64,000 nt of DNA from NCBI RefSeq assembly GCF_002946355.1, contig NZ_PKOZ01000004.1, positions 1 to 64,000 of the forward strand. Reading direction: 5' to 3'. Below, in pieces: positions 36,178-44,828 of this stretch. Numbering within the stretch: the first letter of the stretch is position 1; each line of letters starts with the position of its first letter. Source of the stretch: Pradoshia eiseniae (GTDB lineage Bacteria; Bacillota; Bacilli; Bacillales; Pradoshiaceae). Made by a program: the position numbers and the translations under genes. The notes below the pieces were generated by a model, which worked only from the letters and a program-made list of their open reading frames with translations, searched no databases and was not told where the DNA came from.

Positions 36178-37023
36178 ATGGTAAAGAAACAGCTAATCAT
36201 GGATACAGCATTGGAATTATTTGCTGAAAACGGCATTGAAGCGACATCTATCAAACAGATTACAGATCGATGCGGCATATCAAAAGGGGCTTTTTATCTT
36301 TCCTTTACATCAAAGGATGAACTGATTTTTGCTATAATCGAACATTTTATCAGCGAGTTTGTCGCAGAGATTGACCGTGCAGTCAGACAAACCCAACAGA
36401 CAGACCAATTACTCTATAGCTTCTTCTATTCATCCTTTAGCCAATTCCAGGAAAAATCCCATTATGCGAAAATCTTCATGAAAGAAAACATACCTGCACT
36501 CAACCACGATATCTTCCTGGCGATGAATAAATACGATGAGTTCATAAATACGATTATTTTCTCAATCATTGACACACAATTCCCGCAGCTAAAGGAAGAC
36601 CTGCGGGCAGATTTAGCCTATACAATTAAGGGGTTCTCTAAATTCTATCCTGAATTATCTGTCACATCCAATTATCCGATTGACCTGGAACTATTGTGTC
36701 GTTCCCTTGCAGAGAAAACAGCGATACTCGCGCGGCATGCAAGCATTCCTTTTATCACGGAAGAGTATTTCAGCACTTCTAAGCTATGCTATCTATCCCC
36801 TTCAAAAGAACAGCTTAACGATTTGCTGTTGAAGACGAAAAATGACATAAGCGATGTAATTATCAGGCAATCGATTGAACTATTATGTGATAACCTGGAG
36901 GAAATGACCTTACCTCCTGCAGTGGTCCAAGGATTGCTGAAGAATCTTCAAACGAATCCGCACTGTAAATGGGTAGCCTATCAATATGAATTATATAGTG
37001 AGCAGCAGAAGAAGGCAGAGTGA
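36178..37023 (+). CDS. TetR-family transcriptional regulator
   Basis: A 281-residue regulator, long for TetR (usually about 200). The N-terminal helix-turn-helix (about 8-50) reads LIMDTALELFAENGIEATSIKQITDRCGISKGAFYLSF, canonical. The C-terminal ligand domain is extended by about 70 residues and is not assigned. The frame is open from ATG 36133, but CAGGAG precedes ATG 36178, and the upstream ATG lies inside the operator. Divergent from the RND pump, which it most likely represses together with itself. Confidence 0.87.
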   Translation: MVKKQLIMDTALELFAENGIEATSIKQITDRCGISKGAFYLSFTSKDELIFAIIEHFISEFVAEIDRAVRQTQQTDQLLYSFFYSSFSQFQEKSHYAKIFMKENIPALNHDIFLAMNKYDEFINTIIFSIIDTQFPQLKEDLRADLAYTIKGFSKFYPELSVTSNYPIDLELLCRSLAEKTAILARHASIPFITEEYFSTSKLCYLSPSKEQLNDLLLKTKNDISDVIIRQSIELLCDNLEEMTLPPAVVQGLLKNLQTNPHCKWVAYQYELYSEQQKKAE

Positions 37024-37052
37024 TTTGAATCGCTTTGTCTTTTTAGCAAGCA

Positions 37053-37084
37053 AGAAAAAAGCAACCGACTAATTCGCCGATTGC
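37053..37084 (-). terminator. Terminator of the azoreductase gene
   Basis: GCAATCGGC and GTCGGTTGC (minus strand; two G-U pairs) followed by TTTTTTC. Confidence 0.82.
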
Positions 37085-37097
37085 GCATCTCATCTTT

Positions 37098-37748
37098 TTA
37101 TTGGTTTTGATATACACGTGACAGGTCGCGCGCTGCCTCACGCACCCTCTCCATTCCTTCTTCAATTATCTCTAGAGAACGGTCTGGCTGTGCGTTATGG
37201 CCTTCAATGATGACCTCGTTCACAATGTCCATTCCAAACAATGACCCGAATACCGTTCTCATATAATTGACGCTCATATCCATAGGTTGCATTTCTCGAG
37301 TAGAGTAAATACCTCCGCGCGCATTTAGAAGAATGATTTTTTTATCCGGCATCAATGGTACAAGATTACCTTCAGCATCATACTTAAAGGTGAACCCTGA
37401 TGCATAAATATAATCGATAAAGGTTTGCAGCTTCGCGGGAATGGTTAGATTCCAAAGAGGGAACGCAAACACGATGACATCCGCACCTGCAAAGGCGTCC
37501 ATGGCTTTTTGCCTTGCTTTTAGTAAGCGACCTTCATCTTCTGTCAGCTCCTCACCAGATTGAATCTTGCCAAAGGCATCAAATAAGGTCTGTCCGAAAT
37601 ATGGAGTGTCTTCTTTAAAAACATCATAGGTAGAAACATTCAGTTGCCCTTCTTCTCGTAGGGTTTCCAGGAAAACCTCATACATCTTACTGGAGATGCC
37701 TTCCGCTGCCGGACGATCATTGGCCTTTACTATTAATACATTCGTCAT
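37098..37748 (-). CDS. azoR: FMN-dependent NADH-azoreductase
   Basis: A 216-residue flavodoxin-like quinone/azo reductase. LIVKANDRPAAEGISSKMYEVF at the N-terminus is the FMN phosphate loop, FPLWNLTIPAKLQTFIDYI (about 95-113) the conserved PLWN motif, and NARGGIYS (about 142-149) the isoalloxazine loop. Bacillus relatives (AzoR1/2) are induced by thiol-reactive quinones under MhqR. GGAGG lies before the ATG. A gap of about 500 bases separates it from the eut operon. Confidence 0.92.
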   Translation of the reverse strand: MTNVLIVKANDRPAAEGISSKMYEVFLETLREEGQLNVSTYDVFKEDTPYFGQTLFDAFGKIQSGEELTEDEGRLLKARQKAMDAFAGADVIVFAFPLWNLTIPAKLQTFIDYIYASGFTFKYDAEGNLVPLMPDKKIILLNARGGIYSTREMQPMDMSVNYMRTVFGSLFGMDIVNEVIIEGHNAQPDRSLEIIEEGMERVREAARDLSRVYQNQ

Positions 37749-38232
37749 TTATAAGTACCTCCAATTATTCTAATATTCAACATTTCATTACAACCATCAC
37801 TTAATTCCTAGTAATTGACTCGGTAATAATAGAACATAGAATAACACCGCTGTTTGAAAATCACAAAAAATCTATCTTAGGTTTAACAAAAATCAAACGA
37901 TATCCCTATTATCTAATAACATCTTCTAATCTATATATACTGACCCCATGCTTCAAACTCATACGAAAGAATGATTTTCACACAGGCAGTTAGCCTGACA
38001 TAGTATTTTTTAATAATGGATCATTACTTAAATGCCGGCTTTAATCCACGGTTACACTATCACCCTCCATTTCCTTAGCAAACGGCCGATTGAAGCCAAG
38101 GAATGATAGAGGAGCATATGAAAATTGCTCAGTGTTATGATAAAGCTAAGAAAATATCAGCTAGAAAGATGTTGAGCACCAAGTAAAAAGTTAGATATAA
38201 AATCCCCCTTTCAATTAATCTACCTAATAAGC
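37749..38232. other. Intergenic stretch of about 480 bases
   Basis: No frame with a ribosome binding site and no recognisable RNA in either orientation. It separates the azoreductase from the end of the ethanolamine operon. Confidence 0.45.
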
Positions 38233-38274
38233 AAAAAAGCTTGAGCACTTTAAAGGGTGCTCAAGCTTTTTTTT
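38233..38274. terminator. Terminator of the eut operon
   Basis: AAAAAAGCTTGAGCAC and GTGCTCAAGCTTTTTT form a 16-bp stem with U tracts on both strands. The 3' end of eutC lies inside the stem. Confidence 0.9.
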
Positions 38275-38980
38275 GACGTTCTATCTCAACGAGCTGAATC
38301 CCGCTCGCTTCATAATGAAGGACTTTTTGAATGACATCTGCCAAATGGGCACCTGCCTCAGCCGGGTTCGTGCCTCCTTGATGGATGTTAGATATAACCA
38401 TCCGGTCTGATTCTATCGTCTTCGCATTTGGCCTATAACAAAGATAAATACTCATCGATTCCGCACTAACCAATCCAGGCCTCTCTCCAATTAAAAGAAC
38501 GACTACTTTCGGGCTTAGTATCTCTCCTATATGATCCATAATAGCCACACGGCCTTTTTCAACATAAAACGATGTTCCAATATCAAGATTTGCCAATTCA
38601 AGCGACTGTATGAGGGCTCCATACAAATCAATTGCATTTTCATTAATGGCATTCGCACTCAATCCATTCGAAACAACAATTTGAACGGTAGCTCCCTTAA
38701 TGCATCGTTTCTTGATGATATCGACCGCTTCAGAAGAAAGCTTGCGTCCATAATCCGGTCTCCTTAAATAAACATCTTTTTCAGTCGCAAGTGTATTGAC
38801 CGTAAATAATTCAAGTTCAGAGAGCACCGTCTCACTAACCTCTCCATATACAGCATCCACTGCCGCCGCATGGTCATAACGAAAAGACAGCACCGCATCT
38901 GTCTTCGCTCTTACTCCTGCCCTCCCAACCGTAATCCGTGCAGGGGTTGAGGCTCTTAGCTCGTTCTCCGTTTGTTTCAT
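38261..38980 (-). CDS. eutC: Ethanolamine ammonia-lyase, small subunit
   Basis: Small subunit of the adenosylcobalamin-dependent enzyme that converts ethanolamine to acetaldehyde and ammonia. About 239 residues; ARITVGRAGVRAKTDAVLSFRYDHAAAVDAV is the conserved N-terminal region, KRCIKGATVQIVVSNGLSANAIN and LLIGERPGLVSAESMSIYLCYRP contact the cofactor and large subunit. Two ATGs occur in tandem; the second, at 38980, has the better distance to AGGAGG. Last gene of eutH-eutA-eutB-eutC, 10-14 bases from eutB. Confidence 0.95.
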   Translation of the reverse strand: MKQTENELRASTPARITVGRAGVRAKTDAVLSFRYDHAAAVDAVYGEVSETVLSELELFTVNTLATEKDVYLRRPDYGRKLSSEAVDIIKKRCIKGATVQIVVSNGLSANAINENAIDLYGALIQSLELANLDIGTSFYVEKGRVAIMDHIGEILSPKVVVLLIGERPGLVSAESMSIYLCYRPNAKTIESDRMVISNIHQGGTNPAEAGAHLADVIQKVLHYEASGIQLVEIERQKKA

Positions 38981-38993
38981 CATTTTCCTCCTT

Positions 38994-40355
38994 TCAAGAA
39001 AATAAAAGTGGATTCCCCGCTATCCGGCTAAGTTTGCCGCCCTCCAATATTCCTGTATTCTCAAGCCAAGTCTTGAACTCTGGGGACGGCTCCTTCCCAA
39101 GAGTTTGTCTCAATGTTGCGATGTCATGATAACTAAGAGATTGATAATTTAGCATACAGTCATCACCCATCGGTGTTGCAATCAAGAAATTGACCCCTGC
39201 TGCCGAGAGCAGCACACCAAGATCCTCCATATCATTCTGGTCAGCTACCATATGATTGGTATAGCACACATCAACCCCCATTGGCAGGCCATGCATTTTC
39301 CCCATAAAATGATCCTCAAGACCAGCCCGGATTACCTGTTTGCTGTCATACAAGTATTCCGGCCCGATAAAGCCTACAACCGTGTTCACGATGAACGGGT
39401 TAAAATATTTTGCGAAGCCATAATTCCGCGCCTCCATTGTCAGCTGGTCGATTCCAAAATGGGCTTCAGCTGATAATTCGGAGCCTTGCCCTGTCTCAAA
39501 GTAAAGTTGATTCACACCAGCCCCTTTGCCAGATGCTTGCATCATATGGCTCGCCTCCTTCAGCATAGAAGCAGAAATTCCAAAGGAACGGTTGGCTGCC
39601 TCCGAGCCAGCTATACTCTGAAAAATCAAATCAGCAGGTGCTCCCGCTTCAATTGCACTCATTTGGGTCGTCACATGCGCAAGTACACAATTCTGCGTGG
39701 GTACCTTCCAGTCTGCTATAAAAGTCTTGGAGGCTTCCAGCAGCCTTTTAACATTGTCGACCGTATCAATGACCGGGTTAATACCAATGACAGCATCACC
39801 AACCCCATATGCTAGCCCCTCTTTCAACGAAGCAAGCATCCCCTCTACACTATCTGTCGGATGATTTGGCTGAAGCCTTGAGGCAAGCGTCCCTTTTTGC
39901 CCAATTGTCGTGCAGCATGTCGTAATGACCTCGATTTTGTTAGCTGCATGAATCAGATCTAGATTGGACATGATTTTTGTCATGGCCGCAATCATCTCAC
40001 TGTTAAGTCCGCTTGCGATTCGTTTGATTTCCGGATCACCCGTTCGATCGTCCAATATGTACTCTCTAAGATCACTAACTGTCCAGCGTTCTATTGACGC
40101 ATATACTTCTTCATCGATTTGCTCTTCGATAATTTTTGATACTTCATCCTGTTTTAGTGGCAGCAGCGGACGATCCCTGATATCCCCCAGTGTCCATGTA
40201 CTCAGCAGCTTCTTAGCGGCAATCCGCTCCTGTACACTTTCCGCTGCAATGCCGGCAAGCCTGTCACCTGATTTTTCTTCATTTGCTTTTGCGAACACTT
40301 CCTTTAGCGAGGAAAAAGAATAAGCATGATTTCCGATTGTCACATCCATTTTCAT
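38994..40355 (-). CDS. eutB: Ethanolamine ammonia-lyase, large subunit
   Basis: Catalytic subunit, a TIM barrel that holds ethanolamine and the B12 adenosyl group. 453 residues, the normal length. Seen: SRLQPNHPTDSVEGMLASLKEGLAYGVGDAVIGINP, CVLAHVTTQ, FETGQGSELSAEAHFG (substrate Glu) and VCYTNHMVADQNDMEDL, all strongly conserved in EutB. It works with EutC as an (alpha-beta)2 trimer. Acetaldehyde would be released in the cytosol because no shell genes are present in the window. Confidence 0.97.
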   Translation of the reverse strand: MKMDVTIGNHAYSFSSLKEVFAKANEEKSGDRLAGIAAESVQERIAAKKLLSTWTLGDIRDRPLLPLKQDEVSKIIEEQIDEEVYASIERWTVSDLREYILDDRTGDPEIKRIASGLNSEMIAAMTKIMSNLDLIHAANKIEVITTCCTTIGQKGTLASRLQPNHPTDSVEGMLASLKEGLAYGVGDAVIGINPVIDTVDNVKRLLEASKTFIADWKVPTQNCVLAHVTTQMSAIEAGAPADLIFQSIAGSEAANRSFGISASMLKEASHMMQASGKGAGVNQLYFETGQGSELSAEAHFGIDQLTMEARNYGFAKYFNPFIVNTVVGFIGPEYLYDSKQVIRAGLEDHFMGKMHGLPMGVDVCYTNHMVADQNDMEDLGVLLSAAGVNFLIATPMGDDCMLNYQSLSYHDIATLRQTLGKEPSPEFKTWLENTGILEGGKLSRIAGNPLLFS

Positions 40356-40373
40356 TCAGACTTCTCCCCTTCC

Positions 40374-41762
40374 TTATTGGCCGAAAGCCAATGTTTTTAC
40401 CACGAACATCGCGACCCCCATATTCAATACCTTTCCTATATCCACATAGTCTCCGTGCTTCATATCAACTTGATCGATACATACGAGCTTTTTATTTGGT
40501 TCCTGATACTTCATTGAAGCACCAAGAACCTTAGCATAATCCTGCTCGAGAACGATTACGAGCGGCTCGGTATGCAGATGAGTTAACAAGCAGTCGGCTA
40601 GTTCTTTTATATTCTTATACGAAAGATACGGTAAATCCTTTAAATAGAGAGCAAAAGCATGGGGCTCTCCTGAAAAAACATGCATGGAGCTGGCTTTACG
40701 AATTTCTGCAGGAAGGCTTAAGATTCCTTTCTTAAAGCCCTCAGAAAAGCTGACCCTATGCACTGGCAGATTAGAAAGAGGCAAATCTTCTTCATCGACC
40801 ATAATTGTCGCACCACTGACCTCGGTTGTCTGGGTACCCGCCCCAATGACTGTTGCTCTAGACGTTTCAACTGGCTCTACCCAATCCCAGCGTTTCCATT
40901 CCGCTGACTGAAGTAAGGCACAAGCCAGATCGGCACCGATATCATCAAAAGAGCCCTTCTTTTCCGGATCAGGATACATACAGCTTGCTACGCCTCCCGA
41001 GAACATAACGGCCTCAACCGACTCTTCCCAATCAGGAGCATGACCAAGGAGGAGCATCTCATCCTCTTTCTCAAGAGATCGATTAACTGCTCGTGCAAGC
41101 ACATCTGCCATATAAGTGGTTATCATCTTTCGGTCTCTTACAGGGTCCCACCCCCTCTCTTTTAAAAGGGGACGGATGGTTTCCGATACAACCGGCAGTC
41201 CCTCTCGATATTCAATTAACCTCCCTCCAATCGTCAACGTGCAGGTACCGCAAAGTTCTCCATTCTTCACCACTGCAATATTAGCCGTTCCTCCTCCAAT
41301 ATCGATATTTGCTGTCACCTTTTTTGTTGTTTGAGAATACGAGAGGGCACCTGAGCCCTTAGCAGCTAAAATCCCCTCTAGGTCCGGTCCTGCAGTTGCT
41401 ACCAAGAAATCACCTGCGCTTGACGCCAGCTGTGAGACCAGCTGTCTTGCATTTTCCTTTATGGCTGATTCCCCAGTAATGATAACGGCCCCTGTTTGGA
41501 TGTCCTCTATATGAATATTTGCTTCCCGATACTCCTGATGGATGATATCCATTATCGCCTGATAGTCAAGAATGGATTCTGTTTGCAAAGGCGTTCGGTA
41601 AACAGGGCTCTTATATATAACTTTCCGCCCTGTAATCTCAAGCCTCGGCACATGACCTGATCCAGATACATTTGAAAGGAACAATAGACTAACGACAATC
41701 TTGGTTGTGCTTGTACCGATATCGATTCCAGCGCTTAGCAGAGATTCATTATAAGGTTCCAT
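40374..41762 (-). CDS. eutA: Ethanolamine ammonia-lyase reactivating factor EutA
   Basis: An ATP-dependent chaperone of the actin/Hsp70 fold that exchanges damaged cobalamin for fresh cofactor in EutBC. 462 residues; SAGIDIGTSTTKIVVS (about 10-25) is the phosphate-1 loop, ANIDIGGGTANIAV (about 150) phosphate-2, and VMFSGGVASCMY the adenosine motif. Its presence indicates that the lyase is used under conditions that inactivate B12. Lies 18 bases after eutB's start region in the operon order eutH, eutA, eutB, eutC. Confidence 0.94.
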   Translation of the reverse strand: MEPYNESLLSAGIDIGTSTTKIVVSLLFLSNVSGSGHVPRLEITGRKVIYKSPVYRTPLQTESILDYQAIMDIIHQEYREANIHIEDIQTGAVIITGESAIKENARQLVSQLASSAGDFLVATAGPDLEGILAAKGSGALSYSQTTKKVTANIDIGGGTANIAVVKNGELCGTCTLTIGGRLIEYREGLPVVSETIRPLLKERGWDPVRDRKMITTYMADVLARAVNRSLEKEDEMLLLGHAPDWEESVEAVMFSGGVASCMYPDPEKKGSFDDIGADLACALLQSAEWKRWDWVEPVETSRATVIGAGTQTTEVSGATIMVDEEDLPLSNLPVHRVSFSEGFKKGILSLPAEIRKASSMHVFSGEPHAFALYLKDLPYLSYKNIKELADCLLTHLHTEPLVIVLEQDYAKVLGASMKYQEPNKKLVCIDQVDMKHGDYVDIGKVLNMGVAMFVVKTLAFGQ

Positions 41763-41774
41763 GTTCCCACCTCT

Positions 41775-43049
41775 TTAACCTATTTTGACTTCAGCTGACG
41801 CCTCCTTTTCCACCCTGGCTTCAAGGTATTCGTTCTCACCGATAATCCCCAATGCTCTATCCTTTTTCTCGAGCTCCAGTGCTTTTGGGACAGAAAGCCA
41901 ATAGGCAAAAGCAATTCCAATTACTCCTGCTGTTAATTTTCCGATAATGACAGGCAGAATCAATGTAGGCTGAAAGTTCGCCGTAAAGGAGAGATGATCT
42001 CCAAGCAAGAACGCTGCACAAACCGCAAAGGAGATGTTAATGACTTTATCCTTAGGAGGCATTGTCTTGATTAATTTAAACATGGCCAAAATATTCGCAA
42101 CCGTTGCAAGCAAGCCAGCGCTTCCTTCTTTGCTGAGTCCGAACCTCCTGCCAAATGATTCAAGAGGCTTGCCAGCATATTTTTGAATCAAGTAAATCAT
42201 CGGGAAAGCGCCCGCCAGCATGATTCCGATGTTACCTGCAACCTCCAAGGCACGGAATTGGTCTTCTCCATCAGCAATAATCGGATCAAATCCCCACCAG
42301 CCGATAGTTTTAGAGAAAAGACCGGTAAAAATTTCAACAATAGAGAAAACAAGAATCAGCTTAATCGCAGCATCCATCAAGTAACCGAATACCATGAAGA
42401 GCTTGACCATTAAATCTGGAAGAAAGTATAGACCAAGAGCAAGTATGATAACAAAGACAAATAACGGAGTAAGATTAGCCAAGATGGCTAAGTAACTAAT
42501 GGTAAATTCATAGGTGGAGGAACTATTCGTTGAGATGATATCACGAATCTTTGAATTTGATAGAAGAATGATGACACTAGAGATGAATGCTCCGATAGGG
42601 ACTGTCAGAATTCCGGACATAACGCCTAAGGCCATATATTTATGGTCTCGCTTATCAAGCATTGCAAGCCCCATCGGTATAGAGAAGACAATGGTAGCGC
42701 CAGCCATGAACCCAACAACCATCGCCATCATCCATCCCTCATAAGATTCTTTCAACACTTCTGCGAGTTGATAGCCGCCCATATCTGTCGCTAATATGGC
42801 CGTAGCAGCAATGGCAGGGTCAGCACCAATACTTGCAAACAATGGCCCGCAAACCTTATCAATGAACCAGGAGAGAAATGGGATTGAGGCCATGATTCCC
42901 GCTGTGGGCAGGAAGATATGTCCAATAGCATGTATGCCTTCCATAAACTGCTTTCCAAGTCCCTCCTCACTGTTTCGTATCGCCGCTATCGCCCCAGCGA
43001 CCGCACAGGCCATAATTATGTAAATGACAATATTCCCTATTTGCGCCAT
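41775..43049 (-). CDS. eutH: Ethanolamine permease EutH
   Basis: A 424-residue polytopic transporter for ethanolamine uptake at low external concentration. Typical start MAQIGNIVIYIIMACAVAGAIAAI, motif IGHIFLPTAGIMASIPFL (about 50-68), ATDMGGYQLAE, and LGDHLSFTANFQPTL near the end. The frame extends 12 codons upstream, but AGGAGG precedes ATG 43049. First gene of the operon. I see no EutV-type antiterminator hairpins and no cobalamin riboswitch in the 440 bases before it; control is unknown. Confidence 0.94.
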   Translation of the reverse strand: MAQIGNIVIYIIMACAVAGAIAAIRNSEEGLGKQFMEGIHAIGHIFLPTAGIMASIPFLSWFIDKVCGPLFASIGADPAIAATAILATDMGGYQLAEVLKESYEGWMMAMVVGFMAGATIVFSIPMGLAMLDKRDHKYMALGVMSGILTVPIGAFISSVIILLSNSKIRDIISTNSSSTYEFTISYLAILANLTPLFVFVIILALGLYFLPDLMVKLFMVFGYLMDAAIKLILVFSIVEIFTGLFSKTIGWWGFDPIIADGEDQFRALEVAGNIGIMLAGAFPMIYLIQKYAGKPLESFGRRFGLSKEGSAGLLATVANILAMFKLIKTMPPKDKVINISFAVCAAFLLGDHLSFTANFQPTLILPVIIGKLTAGVIGIAFAYWLSVPKALELEKKDRALGIIGENEYLEARVEKEASAEVKIG

Positions 43050-43330
43050 GCACAATCCTCCTACTATTAAAATATGATTAAACAAAGCATTTCATCACTT
43101 ATCACTATGTTTTACATAAGACAAATAGAATCCATTGTAAGATAACCTTACCTTTTCATAAGAACCACGTCTCCCTCTTGAATGATTTCAGAATAAATGA
43201 GTTGATTACCGTTAATTATAGAGGAGGTTTAAATTTACTTTTATTATCATGTAATGAAATCTAACACGTTTTTTGAATTCTAAAACGACTAAAGACGTAC
43301 GTGGTGCATTCCAGCAAACAAATTGGATAA

Positions 43331-43359
43331 TTGGGTTATGAAATCAACTATGCTATAAT
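43331..43359 (+). promoter_or_regulatory. Promoter of the cobalamin-sensor/STAS operon
   Basis: TTGGGT, a 17-base spacer and TATAAT with the extended TGC in front (TGCTATAAT). The expected transcript start near 43366 leaves a leader of about 125 bases. Confidence 0.7.
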
Positions 43360-43491
43360 AGATTCAAATTTTCCTTTTTTTACTAAGTTATTTAGCGTTT
43401 GACATCACCGTATCTTCTATTCATCTTCAGTCGGACCTGTGCTTTCCCATAGATTATATGACAGATTATTTTTCTTTCAGGAGGGGTTACC

Positions 43492-43797
43492 ATGTATACC
43501 GTTTTCTCTACTTTCCTTGTTCCAGACGATAAAGCCAATGAGGTTATCCAAATCTATCAGCAACGTTCCAGACTTGTTGATAAAGCTGCAGGCTTTATTG
43601 ATTTTCTGCTCCTGCAAAATGACCGCCATCCTGGGGAACTGACTGTCCAGCTTCTATTTGAAACAAAAGAGGATTATCTGAATTGGGCAAGAAGCAAGGA
43701 ATTCAAGCAAATCCATGAGCTCGAAAAGAAGTACCCAGATCAGGAACTCGCCTCCATCATTCCGAAAATCAATAAATATAAGGTGGTGGCGACTTAA
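43492..43797 (+). CDS. ABM-fold monooxygenase-like protein
   Basis: A 101-residue protein of the dimeric ferredoxin-like antibiotic-biosynthesis-monooxygenase (ABM) superfamily, which includes heme-degrading IsdG/HmoA. Pattern: MYTVFSTFLVPDDKANEVIQIYQQRS, then GFIDFLLLQNDRHPGELTVQLLFETKEDYLNWARSKEF. The usual catalytic Asn/Trp/His set of heme oxygenases cannot be assigned with certainty; Trp66 and Asn48 are candidates. First gene of a four-gene operon; its stop overlaps the next ATG (TAATG). AGGAGGGG lies before the ATG. A link to tetrapyrrole (heme or cobalamin) handling is an inference from context. Confidence 0.7.
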   Translation: MYTVFSTFLVPDDKANEVIQIYQQRSRLVDKAAGFIDFLLLQNDRHPGELTVQLLFETKEDYLNWARSKEFKQIHELEKKYPDQELASIIPKINKYKVVAT

Positions 43798-44171
43798 TGA
43801 ATACTAGTAAATTAATCGATCAAGTAACCATCCGCATATATGAGCGTGACCCATCCCTAAATGAACGCTATGGGGAGAAAGGCATCCAAAAATGCAAAGC
43901 AGATAACCAGCATCACCTCGACCATCTTCATACGGCCGCTGAAATGAACGATATCGCCATCTTCACTGATTATACTCAGTGGCTTAACGGCATTTTGCAG
44001 AAATTCAACATGGGAACGCAAACGCTTTTGGATAATTACGAAATCCTGAAAGAAGAGTTGCAGTATGTTCCCGTGACTGAGCTTTCGACAAATAGAAATA
44101 AGACATACCAAGCCCTTCTTTCCGAAGGCATACAGCTATTGGAGGCTGAGAAAGCAAAAGAGGAGGCATAG
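43797..44171 (+). CDS. Helical protein, candidate partner of the cobalamin sensor
   Basis: A 124-residue, wholly helical soluble protein. The stretch YERDPSLNERYGEKGIQKCKADNQHHLDHLHTA followed by TDYTQWLNGILQKFNMG resembles the helical domain found fused in front of cobalamin-binding domains in some bacterial sensors (from memory, not searched). Here it is a separate gene, one base overlapping the gene before and three bases before the B12-binding gene. It could be a phosphotransfer-like or dimerisation module. No catalytic residues are obvious; Cys33 and the His pair HH-L-DH might bind metal. Confidence 0.55.
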   Translation: MNTSKLIDQVTIRIYERDPSLNERYGEKGIQKCKADNQHHLDHLHTAAEMNDIAIFTDYTQWLNGILQKFNMGTQTLLDNYEILKEELQYVPVTELSTNRNKTYQALLSEGIQLLEAEKAKEEA

Positions 44172-44174
44172 GTT

Positions 44175-44828
44175 ATGTTCAAAGGAACGGAGTTTGCTGA
44201 TATTCTGCTCAAAGGTAATACCGTCCTCGCTTGGAAGTATATCGAGGCATACAAGGATGAAGAAATCCTGACAATCTACGAAGATATAATTACTCCTGCC
44301 ATGCATCGTATAGGTTTACTGTGGGAGAACAACAAAATCACAGTGGCAGATGAGCACATAGCTACCGCCATATGTGACTTTGTCCTCTCAAGATTATCGA
44401 ATGTCCATAAGTCCAGCCAAGATTCAGCTCCACGAGGGCGGGCCATGTTTCTATGCTTAGAAGGGGAACAGCATTATCTTGGCCTTAAAATGGCTAATTA
44501 TCTGTTCGTAGATCACGGGTGGGACACGAAATATTTTGGTCCTAACCTGCCTTTGGAATATGCCCTGCAAACAGCGGCAGAATGGGAACCAGATGTCATC
44601 GGCCTTTCTGTTTCCATTGTCACCCACTTACCTAAGCTGAAGACCTATTGCAGCCAGCTTGAAGCTATTTCCCCTTCCGCTACCATCTTTGTCGGCGGAC
44701 GTTTGGGAGCAAAATATGACCTGACTAATCACATTAGCCGTAATACGCTGATTTCGAGCGATTTATCTACCTTGGATAATTGGCTGAAAAATTACAATAT
44801 GGGAGAAAAAGAAAATGCAGCTTATTGA
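44175..44828 (+). CDS. CarH-like cobalamin-binding sensor (no DNA-binding domain)
   Basis: A 217-residue protein made of a four-helix B12 cap (about 5-80) and a Rossmann-like cobalamin-binding domain (about 88-215). The cap has Trp50 followed nine residues later by Glu60-His61, the W-x9-EH motif of the AdoCbl photoreceptor CarH. The cofactor-binding loop is Glu98-x-His100-x-x-Gly103 in EGEQHYLGLKM, with His100 as lower ligand, then LSVS and VGG. Unlike CarH there is no MerR DNA-binding domain, and the residue after the Trp is Glu51, not the His that forms CarH's bis-His light product. It therefore probably signals to a protein partner, most likely the PAS-STAS product whose gene overlaps it by 14 bases. 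AdoCbl binding is strongly suggested; light sensing is open. Confidence 0.82.
   Translation: MFKGTEFADILLKGNTVLAWKYIEAYKDEEILTIYEDIITPAMHRIGLLWENNKITVADEHIATAICDFVLSRLSNVHKSSQDSAPRGRAMFLCLEGEQHYLGLKMANYLFVDHGWDTKYFGPNLPLEYALQTAAEWEPDVIGLSVSIVTHLPKLKTYCSQLEAISPSATIFVGGRLGAKYDLTNHISRNTLISSDLSTLDNWLKNYNMGEKENAAY

Noticed and set aside
43050-43490. Search for a cobalamin riboswitch or EutV-type antiterminator before eutH
   Set aside because: No B12-box (AGCCACTG-like) motif and no paired terminator/antiterminator stems were found on the minus strand.
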